A stretch of 64,000 nucleotides of DNA from Zingiber officinale. Its lineage: Eukaryota; Streptophyta; Magnoliopsida; Zingiberales; Zingiberaceae. This document shows, in pieces, positions 47,084-58,339 of the stretch; within the stretch, counting starts at the first letter, position 1; each line of letters opens with the position of its first letter. Both the position numbers and the translations under genes were made by a program. Location of the stretch: positions 99,342,947-99,406,946 of the forward strand of contig NC_055992.1 in assembly GCF_018446385.1 (NCBI RefSeq), written 5' to 3'. The notes under the pieces were generated by a model. The model did not search any database. It saw only the letters and a list, made by a program, of their open reading frames with translations, and was not told the DNA's origin.

Positions 47084-49382
47084 TGTCACGCCCCGGAGGA
47101 GTCTCTGTCCGAAGAAATTTCGGCAGCATCTCCCCTGTACGGCGGACAATCTGAAACTTTTCTACAAGCACTATATACCTCAGCCACATGCGGCTGGAAT
47201 AATAACAATAAAAGAAAACAAACACCCCGCAGTAAATATCAAAGCAGCCCACTCGGCTGTACCAAAACCAAAACACAAAACTGCTAGCCGGCTAGACTTA
47301 CACAACCAATAACATAAATACAAAATACCACATAACAACGTCAACACTCCAAAAATAAAACCAGAGTACAGAGCTAAACAAACTGATACATAAAACAAAC
47401 AAAACATACGTGAAACCGATAAGTCTTCTGATGTGACGTGGGGACCAGCAGACAGGATGCTCCAAGCGACACCATAAATAACCTGGTACCTGAAAATGAT
47501 AGTGTCAACGGGGGTGAGTTCAACAACTCAGCGAATACCAATGGACATGAGTAGTAAGATATATCTAACAGCAACAAACATGGAATACAGCTTCCTAATC
47601 ATATATAGGGAATATGCAAAACTGAAAGGTAACTGAGGAAGCTGTACTCACCAGGAACTCCTATCCAGACAAAAGGGTCGTCAAACCGAAAGTGTCAATA
47701 ATCCTGTATGCAGGTCAAAAGTATGCATCCAACCAAAATGCAGCAACCAAATGCAGCAAACACAATCATAAGAATATAAATACATCAATGCATATGATGC
47801 TAATGATGCGTCCTGGTCACCCCTGACGCCAGTCAGTCCTCTCACACACAAAAGGCGAGACCGAGTGGGTAGGGCTGTGACAACCGTGCACTCTGTCGTC
47901 ACTGCTCCTGATGAGTGACCGAGTGGACGGGATGCTGTCGACTCCTGTCCTGTGACCCCAAATCATAAATAGGGGAGCTCAATGCTCTCAACTCCCGATA
48001 CGATGACGGGGAGGTATCTCTGCCGGCTACTCACCTGACCAACGGAGCCAACAGAGTCCACCGTCTGCCGGCTACTACTCTGCTACACTAAATGCCAGTG
48101 AGCCAAACGGAACTGACTGCTGGCTACCACGCTGGGTCATATGACCAATGGAGCCAAACAGCCACACACCTGCACGATATACCACTAAACCATGAGTGGG
48201 GTGTGTGCAGTGACGATGGGCTCAACCATAGTGGGGCCGACAATCAACATGCAATCATGATGCATGTCACTATGCATAACAAAACCGATCAACATAACCA
48301 TATCCATATATACAAAATGGGTACTGTAAAAGCGATGGTCACATACAAAACCTATAGTACGGTCGGATAGAATATCAAAAACCTATGTCCGAACATAATA
48401 AGTATGGACTAACCTGATCATAGAAAAATCCATATATACATAATATGAGTACCACAGAGTAGGTCAATCCACGGATCTTGGGCATACAGGTCCTCTATGG
48501 TATAGCAACCTAGATCCTAAACATATCTCCTTCCATAACATATGTACCAACAATATGCACATATCAAGAATCAAGGTCTAGGTACACGAATCATATATGA
48601 TATACAAATAGGGGTACACAAGCCAGTCATGGCATAAAATCTAATTATCAGACAATCTCGATACACATGACTGAAACCAAAAGTCCAGAACCTAGTCCTA
48701 ACCTCAGTAAAACATGGTATGTCACTTATTCTAAAAACTAAGATACTCATGGTAATACAGTACTTATGGCAATAAATCACATGATATAAGCACGGATACG
48801 TCACAGGCGATAAACCTAACATGCTATGGATATCAAACAGTGACATACCAAAGACAAACATGTTCATTGCTTGTAGTTATAAAATACTTTGCATATCCAA
48901 CGACAATATCATAAAAGATAAGTCAAGAGGTACCCGCCTCCAATAAGAGGATCGTATCCGGTCCAATCCAATCAAATCCAACGTTGAGATGTCCGTCTCA
49001 AATCACAGTCCTGTAACCACATGGCATATATAAATTTAGCTAATTACGTATAAATTAATTAGCCAAATCAAATCCCCCAATCACTGTCCTACATCACATA
49101 TGTAACTTATCAATTACATATGTTATACATATCTAAATCACATTTTGCATGAATCCTTCAAGAACATGATACGAAACAAAATTTAAGGATCTACCATCAA
49201 TGTATCCTCCTAATAACCAATTCAAATCCTCGTTACAATGGGGTAGCTTAAACAGGTTTTCCCGGGGCCCCGTTTTTATCCCCGTAACCGAAGTCATACA
49301 GTCTCCGAAAAATTCCAGAAAAATTTCCAAAAATTCCGGAAAATTCCTTTATTCATATTCGTCTATGTTCCGGTATTTTACA
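47084..49382 (-). mobile_element. Solo LTR (Ty3/gypsy type), 2299 bp, TSD ATGAG, reverse orientation
   Basis: TGTCACGCCCCGGAGGAG at the left and CCGGTATTTTACA at the right, flanked by ATGAG (47079-47083 and 49383-49387). Read on the - strand its first 120 bases (GGAATTTTTCCGG-like motifs) resemble those of the 44440 LTR, so the two are related families in opposite orientation. Confidence 0.86.
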
Positions 49383-50713
49383 ATGAGGATGGTTAAAAAA
49401 GGAAAGTTTTATCAAAAATTAAAATCTTCCTTTTAACTACAAATAAGGAAAGATATCAAACCTTTCTCTTAATCTTTTCTAGAAAGCTATAAAAGGAAAT
49501 ATTTAAATTTGAAACTTTCTTTTAAAATCATGGTTTCCACATAAGGAAAGATTTTAAAAATTAAAATCCCTTTTAATTTAATTATGGTCGGCCACCTAAG
49601 CTTGGGTTCAAGCTAGGGTCGACCACCTACTTGACCCATCTAACCTTGGTTTAACCGGCCCTAGCTTGGGCTCCAAGCTAAGCTTGGCCGACCACCTTAA
49701 GGTGGGTAAGAAGGTGGGTATGAGTGAGTATAACATTTTATAATTAAGAGGCTACGACAGGTATCGTCAGACCGAGAGGAGGAATTGGTTTTGGTCTCTC
49801 GATGAACTTGAGCTTCCCGTGTTCGCCCCGAACATCCAACTCGAGTTCATCAATAATAACTCATACCACTAAAGAGTTATTATTGAACTACCACACCAAT
49901 CCCATATTACTATATGAGCTCCTTCTTATCATGAGTGTGTTAGTCTCCCTGTGTTTAAGATATAGAATGCCCACTAATTAAATGAGTTATTGACAACTCA
50001 CTTAATTAATATCTAGCTCCAAGAGTAGTATCACTCAACCTTATCGTCATGTCAGACTAAGTCCACCTGTAGGGTTTACATGACAATCCTTATGAGCTCC
50101 TCTTGGGGACATTATCAACCTAGATTTCTAGGACACGGTTTCCTTCTATAATCAACAACACACACTATAAATAATATTATTTTCCAACTTATCGGGCCTA
50201 TTGATTTATCGAGCCAAATCGCACCCTCTGATAAATTAAAGAAATAAATACTAAATATATGCGCTTGTTATTATATTAGGATTAAGAGCACATACTTCCA
50301 TAATAACAAAGGTCTTGTTCTTTTATACAGTTAGTATAAAAAGAACTTATCTTAAATGGTCCTGCTCAATACACTCAGAGTGTACTAGTATAATTTTATA
50401 GTCAAGATAAACTAATACCAAATTACACTATGACTATTCCAATGGTTTGTTCCTATCCATCTTAGTCGTGAGCTATTGTTTATAATTTATAAGAAATTGA
50501 TAACATGATCTTCTGTGTGTGACACCACACACCATGTTATCTACAATATAAATTAATTGAAAAACTATACTTAGCATATAAATGTAGACATTTGACCAAT
50601 GTGATTCTTTATTTCAAAATAAATGTTTACAAAAAGCTAGACTTTTAGTATACACTCTAATAGGATCAATATGTAATGCTTATCTTATTGAAGAAGCATC
50701 ATCTTTCTGTTAG

Positions 50714-50890
50714 TGTTGGAAGCACTAGCTAATCAAACTTGTGTTTTGATATTTGGCAAAGGTTCAAAGTTTAGTTGTATTGTGATCTAACAAGTCTAAC
50801 TGAGTGTGTACGGAAGTCCTAAGTGATCTTAGGTAAGGTGAAAGTCCTAGTTGAGGCTAGACAAAGAAGTCCTAGTAAACACTATGCAGA
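50714..50890 (+). repeat. Possible truncated LTR fragment
   Basis: TGTTGGAAGCACTAGC begins directly after the CACTA transposase fragment. It is followed by AAGTCCTAGT-rich sequence of the kind seen in plant copia LTRs. There is no second copy in the window and no right end, so the call is tentative. Confidence 0.3.
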
Positions 50891-50919
50891 TGAAAATAGG
50901 ACTATAAATGAATCAAACG

Positions 50920-51098
50920 TTCGTGAACAGACTTGGTGTTCGGTTTGATAAGAGCTCATTTATGTTTATTCAATATACATCAAGTCAATTAAATAAACAA
51001 GCTTGAATAGCTTGATAAGCTAAATGAACAAACTTGAACATATATGTATTTGATTTGTTAATGTTCATGAATAATGTTCATGAACATTTATGAGCTTG

Positions 51099-51128
<30 letters not shown>
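50920..51128. repeat. GTTCATGAAC-rich repeat followed by a (TA)n tract
   Basis: ATGTTCATGAATAATGTTCA and similar self-complementary units fill about 50925-51090, then (TA)14 runs from about 51101 to 51128. MITE-like; ends not defined. Confidence 0.4.
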
Positions 51129-51131
<3 letters not shown>

Positions 51132-51483
51132 AACTTAACTTAAATAAATAGCAATAAAAATAATGGACGAATTATAAGTTTATTAATATTATGATTTTAT
51201 TGGAGTACTAGAATATGAAAAATTAATTAAATTATATAACAATTAAATTTTATATAGTAATTTAATAAAATTATAATTTTAGGAATTAGAATTAACTAAG
51301 ATAATTATATATCTTTTTATTAAAAATTACCTCTACTCTATTACACTTATAATTACAATTAACAAGGCCCAAAATAATTGCATAATTTATAAATAATCCT
51401 ATACGCTAAGTTAATTTTTTATCAAAAAATGAATTTAAAAAATATCAATGAATATTTAGAGAAAAATCCTCAATCACAATATT
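51129..51483. other. AT-rich DNA, nothing recognised
   Basis: No gene, repeat family or element end is visible. Confidence 0.4.
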
Positions 51484-52137
51484 AACTTTGCATGCAATCC
51501 CCATGTCCAAAAAACTTTGTTTCCACTCCCTGCATGCAAAGTATTACTTATTTCAACTCCCTCATACAAATATTGTTACCTAAATTGCCCCTCAGATTTT
51601 TTAGGTACAAAAAGTCCAAAATTGAGTAAAAAAGTCCAAAAACAAGTATAATTCTTCTTAAAGTCAGCACTTTATATTAAAATCGAGTATATTTTCTATT
51701 AAAATTATCCCTTTTATTTTTTAGGTATAAAAAGTCTAAAAACAAGTATAATTCTTGTTAAATTAAGCACTTTACACTAGAATACAACACTCTATACTAG
51801 GATCGAGTATATTTTTTATCGAAATTAACCCTCATATTTTTCGGTATAAATAGTCTAAAAATGAGTATAATTCCTATTAAATTTAGCATATTAAACTAAA
51901 ATTGAGTATATTTTGAGATGAAAAAAAAATCATACTCAATTTGATAGAAAATATACTAGATTCTAAGTTAATATACTCAATTTAAGAGGATTTATACTGA
52001 TTTTTAGACTTTTTGTACCTAAAAATATCATGGGCAATTAGGTAAAGATGTTTGACTAGGGAGTGAAAATAAAGATTTTCATGGATGAGGACTGCATGTA
52101 AAAATTTGTTTGTTAATAGGGATTGCATGCAAAATTA
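51484..52137. mobile_element. Fold-back (long inverted repeat) element
   Basis: TTTGCATGCAATCC at 51487-51500 is matched by GGGATTGCATGCAAAA at 52119-52134. Further inward, CACTCCCTGCATGC and AATTGCCC with TTTTTTAGGTACAAAAAGTC on the left pair with GACTTTTTGTACCTAAAAA, GGGCAATTAGG and CTAGGGAGTG on the right. Between the arms, a unit with AAAAGTCTAAAAACAAGTAT repeats about three times. Confidence 0.7.
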
Positions 52138-53680
52138 CCCTTTTTATAATGATGAAAATCTTTATTTTTTTTTGGAAGGAGTAACTAGCACGTGAACAGG
52201 TCAATTTATAAATTAGATTGCACTTTAAAAATAAAAATAAATTATCACTAGCTAATTGATTTACAAATAAGTTACAATCATATTTTTAAAATACACTCTT
52301 TTGGACTCAAATATTTTGATATTATATTTTGTAGCTCGAGTGTTCAATTAAAATTTTTAATTTTGAATACATTAGATAATATGTAAATCAGTTTATATTT
52401 TAAAAATTGACACAATGATTACATACTAATTTATTAATTAATTTTTGACCAATTTTTTAATTAAAATTATCTCTTTTAATACCAGATAAATTTTCTATTT
52501 AGAATGTTTCATAACTTATAAGAGTCTTAAAGGAATAATTGATCAAAAATTATCTTAAAATTTGATTTGAGATCTAAATTATTTTTCTAGAATTTAAAAA
52601 AGCTGATTAATTCTGCTTAAGATATATAAGTATTGACAACGTTCAATTTCAATGATTTTGTTCCAATTTTTATTTTTTATGTATAAATTGATTTATTAAT
52701 TAATATAATAATCACTGATGTTTGAGACAATAAAAAAAATATATCATAAAATGCCTCGAAATGGTAGCATTGAGTACACTAAGAATGACAATGATCCATG
52801 GGATCGACTCTAATCCTTCATCTTAATTTATTATATTTTCATCCTCATCAATGATCTCATCCACATATTTGTCGCCCGTCGAAGGCCCCACGGGACGCAC
52901 AAGGGAGGCACCCAGGGGATCATCCCCTTAATACATATATTATAATTTAATCGGGTATTCTACCAAATTTATCTCCATATCTGAATCAAAAAATCAGAGC
53001 CGTAACTTCCGTGAGGCTAGAGAAGCAACCACCTTAGGGCCCAGCCCAATGAAGGACCCATTTTTTTAATTATACTAAAAAAAATGAGAGATATGGACTC
53101 TAAATGGTCGTTAAACATATTCTCACGGCTCCGAGGCGCACACCGACTCATGACTCTTCTTTGCACGCAATTTCTTCTCCGGTGTTGCTCTTCTTTGCAC
53201 ACGATTTCTTTTCTGGCGTTCTTTCTACCAAGGCACGGATCCACGGAACAAGAGGTAATCATAATCTTCTTCTTCGACCATATTCTTCGTCTTGCAACAC
53301 GTGACACTAATTGTAATCTAATTGTGCAACAAGGATCGTTTGTGCGACCTAATTGCGTCGATTCTCGCAGTGGCTATCTCACTCGATGCGGGCTAGCGGT
53401 TGGCCTTTGCTCGCGTGACCTAATTGCGTAGCACAGGGCTGTCACATGCTACATCAGTCGCTTGTGCGAACTGTGACCTAATTGCATGGTTGTTACTACT
53501 TGTCACCTTGTTACTGTCTGTGGCCACCGCATTGGTTTCAGTGTTACAGGATACACTAAATGAGCTCAATGTTATCGATTGAGAAAGAAAGAATTCGACT
53601 AGTAATGTTTATATAATTATTTTAAATATTTATTAACTTTTTATTGACGTAATATATTTATTTTTAGTTTATTTATATAT
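52138..53680. other. Intergenic DNA, no gene recognised
   Basis: AT-rich to about 52860, then mixed composition. Overlapping open frames at 53017-53431 on both strands have no family signature. Confidence 0.4.
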
Positions 53681-53759
53681 TTAATGTGTGTGTATATATA
53701 TATATAGAATTGTTATCCTACATACCTTTATCTACGGAATCATACGGACAAACTCTTTC

Positions 53760-54410
53760 TCATTATTTCTTATCACGTCATCATACGGCCGAAGCCTCGC
53801 GATCCTCCTCGCGCGCCTGCTCTCTCTGTCTCTCTCTTGCCGCTATCCTCCTCGCGCGCATGCGTCTCTCTCTCGCCGCGATCCTCCTCGCGTGCCTGCG
53901 TCTCTCTCTCACCGCATCCCAATCTGGCGCGATCGCGGTTGGATTCCGGACGCTATCGCGACTGGACGCGATCGCGCTAGATTCCGGCAAGATCGCGACA
54001 GGATTCCAGCGCGATCGTGGCCAGAATCCGACGTGACTAAATCCCCTCGCCGCCGAGACTTCCTCTCAGCTCGGCGGTGGGCAGGTGGCAGCAGCCGGAA
54101 TCCATGCCGCGATCCCCGACGGCTCACCCCCTAGCCTATAGTGTGGGTGGGTCCAGGCGGCCGAAGGCCGCCGACGGTGGGCAGATGGCCGGGCGAGGAG
54201 GCACGGTGAACACGGCAAGCAGCTTCGGCGAGAACGAAGAAACACAACAGAGAATTCAAGGCTTCCTTCTATGGGTCGCGGGCAGCGGGTGGTCGGCGGG
54301 TGGTGGGCGGCCGGAGGCGAGGAGGCGGGGTGACCGGTGGGTGGCAGACGGCCAGCTGACTGGCCAGAGGCGAGTAAGCGAGGCTGGCACGATCGGCACA
54401 TGACGACGAG
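53760..54410. repeat. GC-rich island with GATCGCG repeats
   Basis: CGCGATCCTCCTCGCGNGCCTGCGTCT-type units recur three times at about 53795-53910. GCGATCGCG with GGATTCCGG-like spacers recurs about five times at 53925-54030. Open frames on both strands are low-complexity Pro/Arg/Ser and shift between frames, so I do not call a gene. Confidence 0.55.
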
Positions 54411-54510
54411 AGAGGAGAACGAGGATGGTAAAAAAATATATAAAAATATAAAAAGAAATCAAATTCTGTCGCGGACGAGTCCGCATGCACATGCCCGTAT
54501 TTTAACAAAA

Positions 54511-54532
54511 CTATATATATATATATATATAT

Positions 54533-54608
<76 letters not shown>
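54511..54608. repeat. (TA)n microsatellite
   Basis: Nearly 100 bases of TA repeats with a few interruptions. Confidence 0.95.
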
Positions 54609-54611
<3 letters not shown>

Positions 54612-54769
54612 ATTTGTAAATTGAACTTTATTATTATTTACTGTAGCAAAAGAGTCATTTTTTAGTATGCGATTTAGGCCCCATCAAACGCAAGTACAGC
54701 TCTGCCAAAAATCTCAATACTCGATTATTAAATTATTTAATTGTGTCAAAAAAAATCCCTCCATATATC

Positions 54770-55763
54770 TGTTGGAACCCCAACGTTGTTTTGGTGTGAT
54801 CAATAAGTTAAGTTAGGTCCTGTGTTGTTTTAACCTTGTATCTAAGTGTGCAGGAGCTTAGGAGCACAGGTACTCGAGCGGAAGACGCAGCTAGCGAGAA
54901 GGATGGCACGCGTTGTGTCCGAGGGACGAGGTGCTACGGAAGAGTACCCCGGTGGACGAGAAGGAAGCGTGCGAGCGGAAGATTGCTCGGGGAGCAAGAG
55001 ACGCAATTAGCGAGAAGGTCGGCACGGGGTGCGACCGAGGGACGAAGACTGCGGATGAGTACGCTGGTGGACAAGAAGGAAACACGTAGCGATTCCGAGG
55101 GACGAGAAGCCGGAGCGGAAGGCTGCTCGAGAAGACCGGAACTTGGGTTCGGGTGAGCCCTATTCCGGATGGCAGAGATCACCCAAGTAAGCAGATCCAG
55201 AGCAGAAGACCCGGACCGAAGCGGGACTGAAATGGAGCAGAGGTCCCGGACGAAAAAGTCAACGCCTGTTGACTTTGGGCTCCGGGGCGCCCGAAACCCT
55301 TCCGGGCGCTCGGACCAGCCTTTTGACCAGGATCGAGTTTTGACTCGATCTGATCGTTGGGGGATAAAGTTTATCCCCCCAGGGCGCCCGGAACCCTTCG
55401 GGGCACCCCGACCAAGGCTATAAATATAACCTTGGTTCAGAAGCTTTTTAACGAACTCTGAATTGTAATTCCAACGCTTGTAAGCTTTAGTCTAGAGTTG
55501 AGCTTCTGTTTTCTGCGCTTCAACGCTGTACGAGGCTTCTCCACCTGAAGGAGTTTTTAGTGAGCTTAATCTTCCTTGGATTAACAACCTCCTTGGTTGT
55601 AACCAAGTAAATCTTTGTGCCTCGCTTTTTCTTTATGCTTTTAATTTATCGGCTTACTTTATATATACAAGTGTTAGCTTAAAGAGTTCGAGGAAGAGTT
55701 GTTTTGTTTTATTCTACAGGACTATCCAACAACCCCCTCCTAGCCGGCCACAATGATCCTATA
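54770..55763 (+). repeat. 5' LTR of the gag-only element
   Basis: 994 bp. It contains a diverged internal duplication (AGCGAGAAGG...GTGGACGAGAAGGAA twice). It is shorter than the 3' LTR mainly through loss of a segment around GTGGTTCCGATGGACG. Confidence 0.9.
55412..55435 (+). promoter_or_regulatory. TATA box inside a 24-base near-palindrome (5' LTR)
   Basis: CCAAGGCTATAAATATAACC then TTGG: arms CCAAGG/CCTTGG enclose the TATA box. Upstream lie GC-rich GGGCGCCCGGAACCC-type units. The 3' LTR copy at 57983-58006 is an even better palindrome. Confidence 0.65.
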
Positions 55764-55765
55764 AG

Positions 55766-55778
55766 TGGTATCAGAGCC
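55766..55778 (+). promoter_or_regulatory. Primer binding site of the gag-only element
   Basis: TGGTATCAGAGCC, two bases after the LTR; tRNA-Met type. Confidence 0.9.
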
Positions 55779-55822
55779 AAGACGCCTCAGAAGGACTAAC
55801 CGCCGTTTGAAGCAACAAAACA

Positions 55823-56602
55823 ATGGCTGGAGCTAGCGACTACCCACCAGCATTCAAGGGGGAGCTTGCTTCTTGGAAGCAACAAATGAAGGTATTTCTT
55901 AACTCTGATATTGGTATTTCTTTAATAATGAAATCTAGTTATGAAGCACCAAAGAAAGCAAACGGAGAAAAGATCGACATACGCCTTTGGAACGAGAAGC
56001 AACGCAACGAGTTTATGGCAAACGGTCGGGTAGAATTTCACATTCTAACCGCTATACCAAATAAAGATTTTTATAGAGTTGGCGAATATAAAAGCGCAAA
56101 AGAACTTTGGGAAAAGTTCTTAAAACTCTACGAAGAACCGGTTAAAGCCGTCCCCTCAATAGACATCGAGCCATCATCAGAAGAATCCGAGACGGAAGAA
56201 ATTATCGAGACAGCCCCAACAGTCGAAGTACATCCCGAAGCTACAAGCTCATCCCAGATGAGCATCGATGAAGGGGGAGAGACTTCGGAAGAAAGCAACT
56301 CGATAGGGGGAGAATCAACTACTGACAAGGTAAGTCAGGTATGGTCTCCACCTTCTGAACAAGTAATTAACTCATCGAAAGAATTCTTCGAATCACAAAT
56401 TATTTTGTCAAAAGAATTTTGCAAATCAAAAAAATTGTCAAAAACTTTCTTCGAATATTTTTTCGAATTACAAATTACCTTCTTGAAAAAGTTTTGCGAA
56501 TTAAAAATTGAGTCATCGAAAAAGTTTTTTGGATTAAGAAATCTATTATTAATATATTCTTGCAAATTAGAATTTTTGTTAAAAAATTCTTGCAAATTAT
56601 AA
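55823..56602 (+). CDS. Copia-type gag-like protein of the non-autonomous element, 259 aa
   Basis: Residues 1-110 match the N-terminal gag region of copia elements (FKGELASWKQQMKVFLNSD, then GEYKSAKELWEKFLKLYEE). Residues about 115-170 are acidic and Ser-rich. Residues about 185-259 are an unusual run of repeats rich in Phe, Cys, Lys and Ser (SSKEFFES, SKEFCKSK, LKKFCELK, SSKKFFGL). The repeat DNA continues past the TAA at 56600, so the frame was probably once longer. No zinc knuckle, protease or pol follows. The start ATG lies 45 bases after the primer site. Confidence 0.75.
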   Translation: MAGASDYPPAFKGELASWKQQMKVFLNSDIGISLIMKSSYEAPKKANGEKIDIRLWNEKQRNEFMANGRVEFHILTAIPNKDFYRVGEYKSAKELWEKFLKLYEEPVKAVPSIDIEPSSEESETEEIIETAPTVEVHPEATSSSQMSIDEGGETSEESNSIGGESTTDKVSQVWSPPSEQVINSSKEFFESQIILSKEFCKSKKLSKTFFEYFFELQITFLKKFCELKIESSKKFFGLRNLLLIYSCKLEFLLKNSCKL

Positions 56603-57298
56603 AATATTTCTTCAAACGAATTTTGCACATTGCCGAAAGAAGTTTTACAAATTATATTGTCGAAAAATTTTATCAAGTTATTGAAATATTTTTGTGAAGT
56701 AGAAAGTCAAAAAATAACAGAAAATAACATGTTAAAAGATCGAATAAAATTTTTAGCATGTTTAATATTTGTTGCCTTAAATCTGAAAAATTATGATTTA
56801 AGAAGTTATGAAAAATTGAAATGGAAATTTAAAACTTTCTGATATAAGTATTAGAATAAAATAAATAAACAAATGCATAGATTTTTTTTTAATATTATCA
56901 ATTTTCATAAATTTTCTTGCATAAATTGTTGGGCTTCGAAAAGATTTTTTTATGGTGAAAACTTAGAAATTTTTTAAAAGTTATTCTTTAACTTAGAAAT
57001 TTTTTTCCTTAACTTGGAAATATTTTTTTTCGGAAAACCATTGCAATATATTTCTATAATTTTTCTAAGTATCAAACCCTTAGATTGTTTTTCTTGAAAC
57101 CTCATTTTTATTGTGATCAAAGGGGGAGAAGGGAAAGTATAAGTCTAGGGGGAGGTAGAAAACTGAAAATTTAATTTGGAATTTTTGAAATTCAATTTTT
57201 TCTATCATGTTGCATGTGATTGCAATAAATTGTTTTATTCTATGTCTATTTGTAACCCTAGCTTAACTTGGGTTGATCACACCAAAAAGGGGGAGATT
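56603..57298 (+). other. Rest of the interior of the gag-only element, with polypurine tracts
   Basis: AT-rich remnant of the gag repeat region, then AAAGGGGGAGAAGGG near 57119 and the polypurine tract AAAAAGGGGGAGAT (ending 57298) directly before the 3' LTR. Confidence 0.75.
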
Positions 57299-58334
57299 GT
57301 TGGAACCCCAAGGTTGTTTTGGTGTGATCAACAAGTTAAGTTAGGTCCTGTGTTGTTTTAACCTTGTTTCTAAGTGTGCAGGAGCTTAGGAGCACAGGTA
57401 CTCGAGCGGAAGACGCAGCTAGCGAGAAGGACGGCACGCGTTGCGTCCGAGGGACGAGGTGCTGCGGAAGAGTACCCCGGTGGACGAGAAGGAAGCGTGC
57501 GGTGGTTCCGATGGACGAAAGCCGGAGCGGAAGATTGTTCGGGGAGCAAGAGACGCAGCTAGCGAGAAGGTCGGCACGGGGTGCGACCGAGGGACGAAGA
57601 CTGCGGATGAGTACGCTGGTGGACGAGAAGGAAACACGCAGTGATTCCGAGGGACGAGAAGCCGGAGCGGAAGACTGCTCGGGAAGACCGGAACTTGGGT
57701 TCGGGTGAACCCTATTCCGAATGACAGAGATCACCCAAGTAAGCAGATCCGGAGCGGAAGACCCGGACCGAGGCGGGACTGAAACGGAGTAGAGGTCCCG
57801 GACGAAAAAGTCAACACCTGTTGACTTTGGGCTCTGGGCGCCCGGAGCCCTCCGGGGCGCCCGGAACCCTTCCGAGCGCCTGGACTAGTCTTTTGACTAG
57901 GATCGAGTTTTGACTCAATCTGATCGTTGGGGGATAAAATTTGTCCCCCCATGGGCGCCCGGAACCCTTCGAGGCGCCCCAACCAAGGCTATAAATATAG
58001 CCTTGGTCCAGAAGCTTTTTAACGAACTCTGAATTGTAATTTCAACGCTTGTAAGCTTTAGTCTAGAGTTGAGCTTCTGTTTTCTGCGCTTCAACGCTGT
58101 ACGAGGCTTCTCTGCCTGGAGGAATTTTTAGTGAGCTTAATCTTCCTTGGATTAACAACCTCCTTGGTTGTAACCAAGTAAATCTTTGTGCCTCGCTTTT
58201 TCTTTATGCTTTTAATTTATCGGCTTACTTTATATATACAAGTGTTAGCTTAAAGAGTTCGAGGAAGGGTTGTTTTGTTTTATTCTACAGGACTATCCAA
58301 CAACCCCCTCCTAGCCGGCCGCAATGGTCCTACA
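57299..58334 (+). repeat. 3' LTR of the gag-only element
   Basis: 1036 bp, ending TCCTACA, then target copy ATATC. Antisense and sense open frames over it (for example 57336-57734) follow the repeat structure and are not genes. Confidence 0.9.
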
Positions 58335-58339
58335 ATATC

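Larger units (their letters stand above)
43415..50662 (-). mobile_element. Solo LTR of the inner-copia family, reverse orientation, with two nested LTRs
   Basis: It starts TGTTGGTTGCTACTCGGA (the complement of the family's 3' end) and ends CTTTTAGTATACACTCTAAT (the complement of its 5' end). Its three pieces (43415-44439, 46765-47083, 49388-50662) sum to about 2.62 kb, matching the 2.60 and 2.63-kb LTRs at 23-33 kb. It cuts the CACTA transposase exactly between VEG and SICNAYLIEEASSFC. The flanks GGGTA and GGATC agree at three of five bases, a decayed target duplication. Confidence 0.88.
39724..50713 (+). mobile_element. Decayed CACTA (En/Spm) transposon carrying nested LTRs
   Basis: The left end TACTACAAAAAAAAA resembles the CACTACAAGAAA terminus of plant CACTA elements. 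Subterminal repeats follow, then a TNP2 transposase frame in pieces (about 41107-43414 and 50663-50713). The right terminus was not found; a different repeat starts at 50714. Its coding region is split by a 7.2-kb nested insertion (43415-50662). Confidence 0.75.
54770..58334 (+). mobile_element. Complete non-autonomous LTR element with gag only (TR-GAG-like), 3.6 kb
   Basis: LTRs at 54770-55763 and 57299-58334 (TGTTGGAACCCC start), flanked by ATATC (54765-54769 and 58335-58339). A tRNA-Met primer site and a purine tract are in place. The 1.5-kb interior encodes a copia-type gag N-terminus and nothing of pol. The interior ends with AAAGGGGGAGAAGGG and AAAAAGGGGGAGAT, as seen after RNase H in SIRE-like copia elements, so it is probably a deletion derivative of such an element. 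It would depend on proteins of a full-length relative. Confidence 0.9.

Noticed and set aside
54077..54624. Open frames in the GC-rich island, some ending in Tyr-Ile runs
   Set aside because: Low-complexity Pro/Arg/Gly composition, several competing frames, and extension into a TA microsatellite.
54836..57734. Arg/Glu-rich and Pro/Ser-rich frames in the LTRs of the gag-only element
   Set aside because: They occur in both LTR copies, on both strands, and track the internal LTR duplication. No protein family is recognised.
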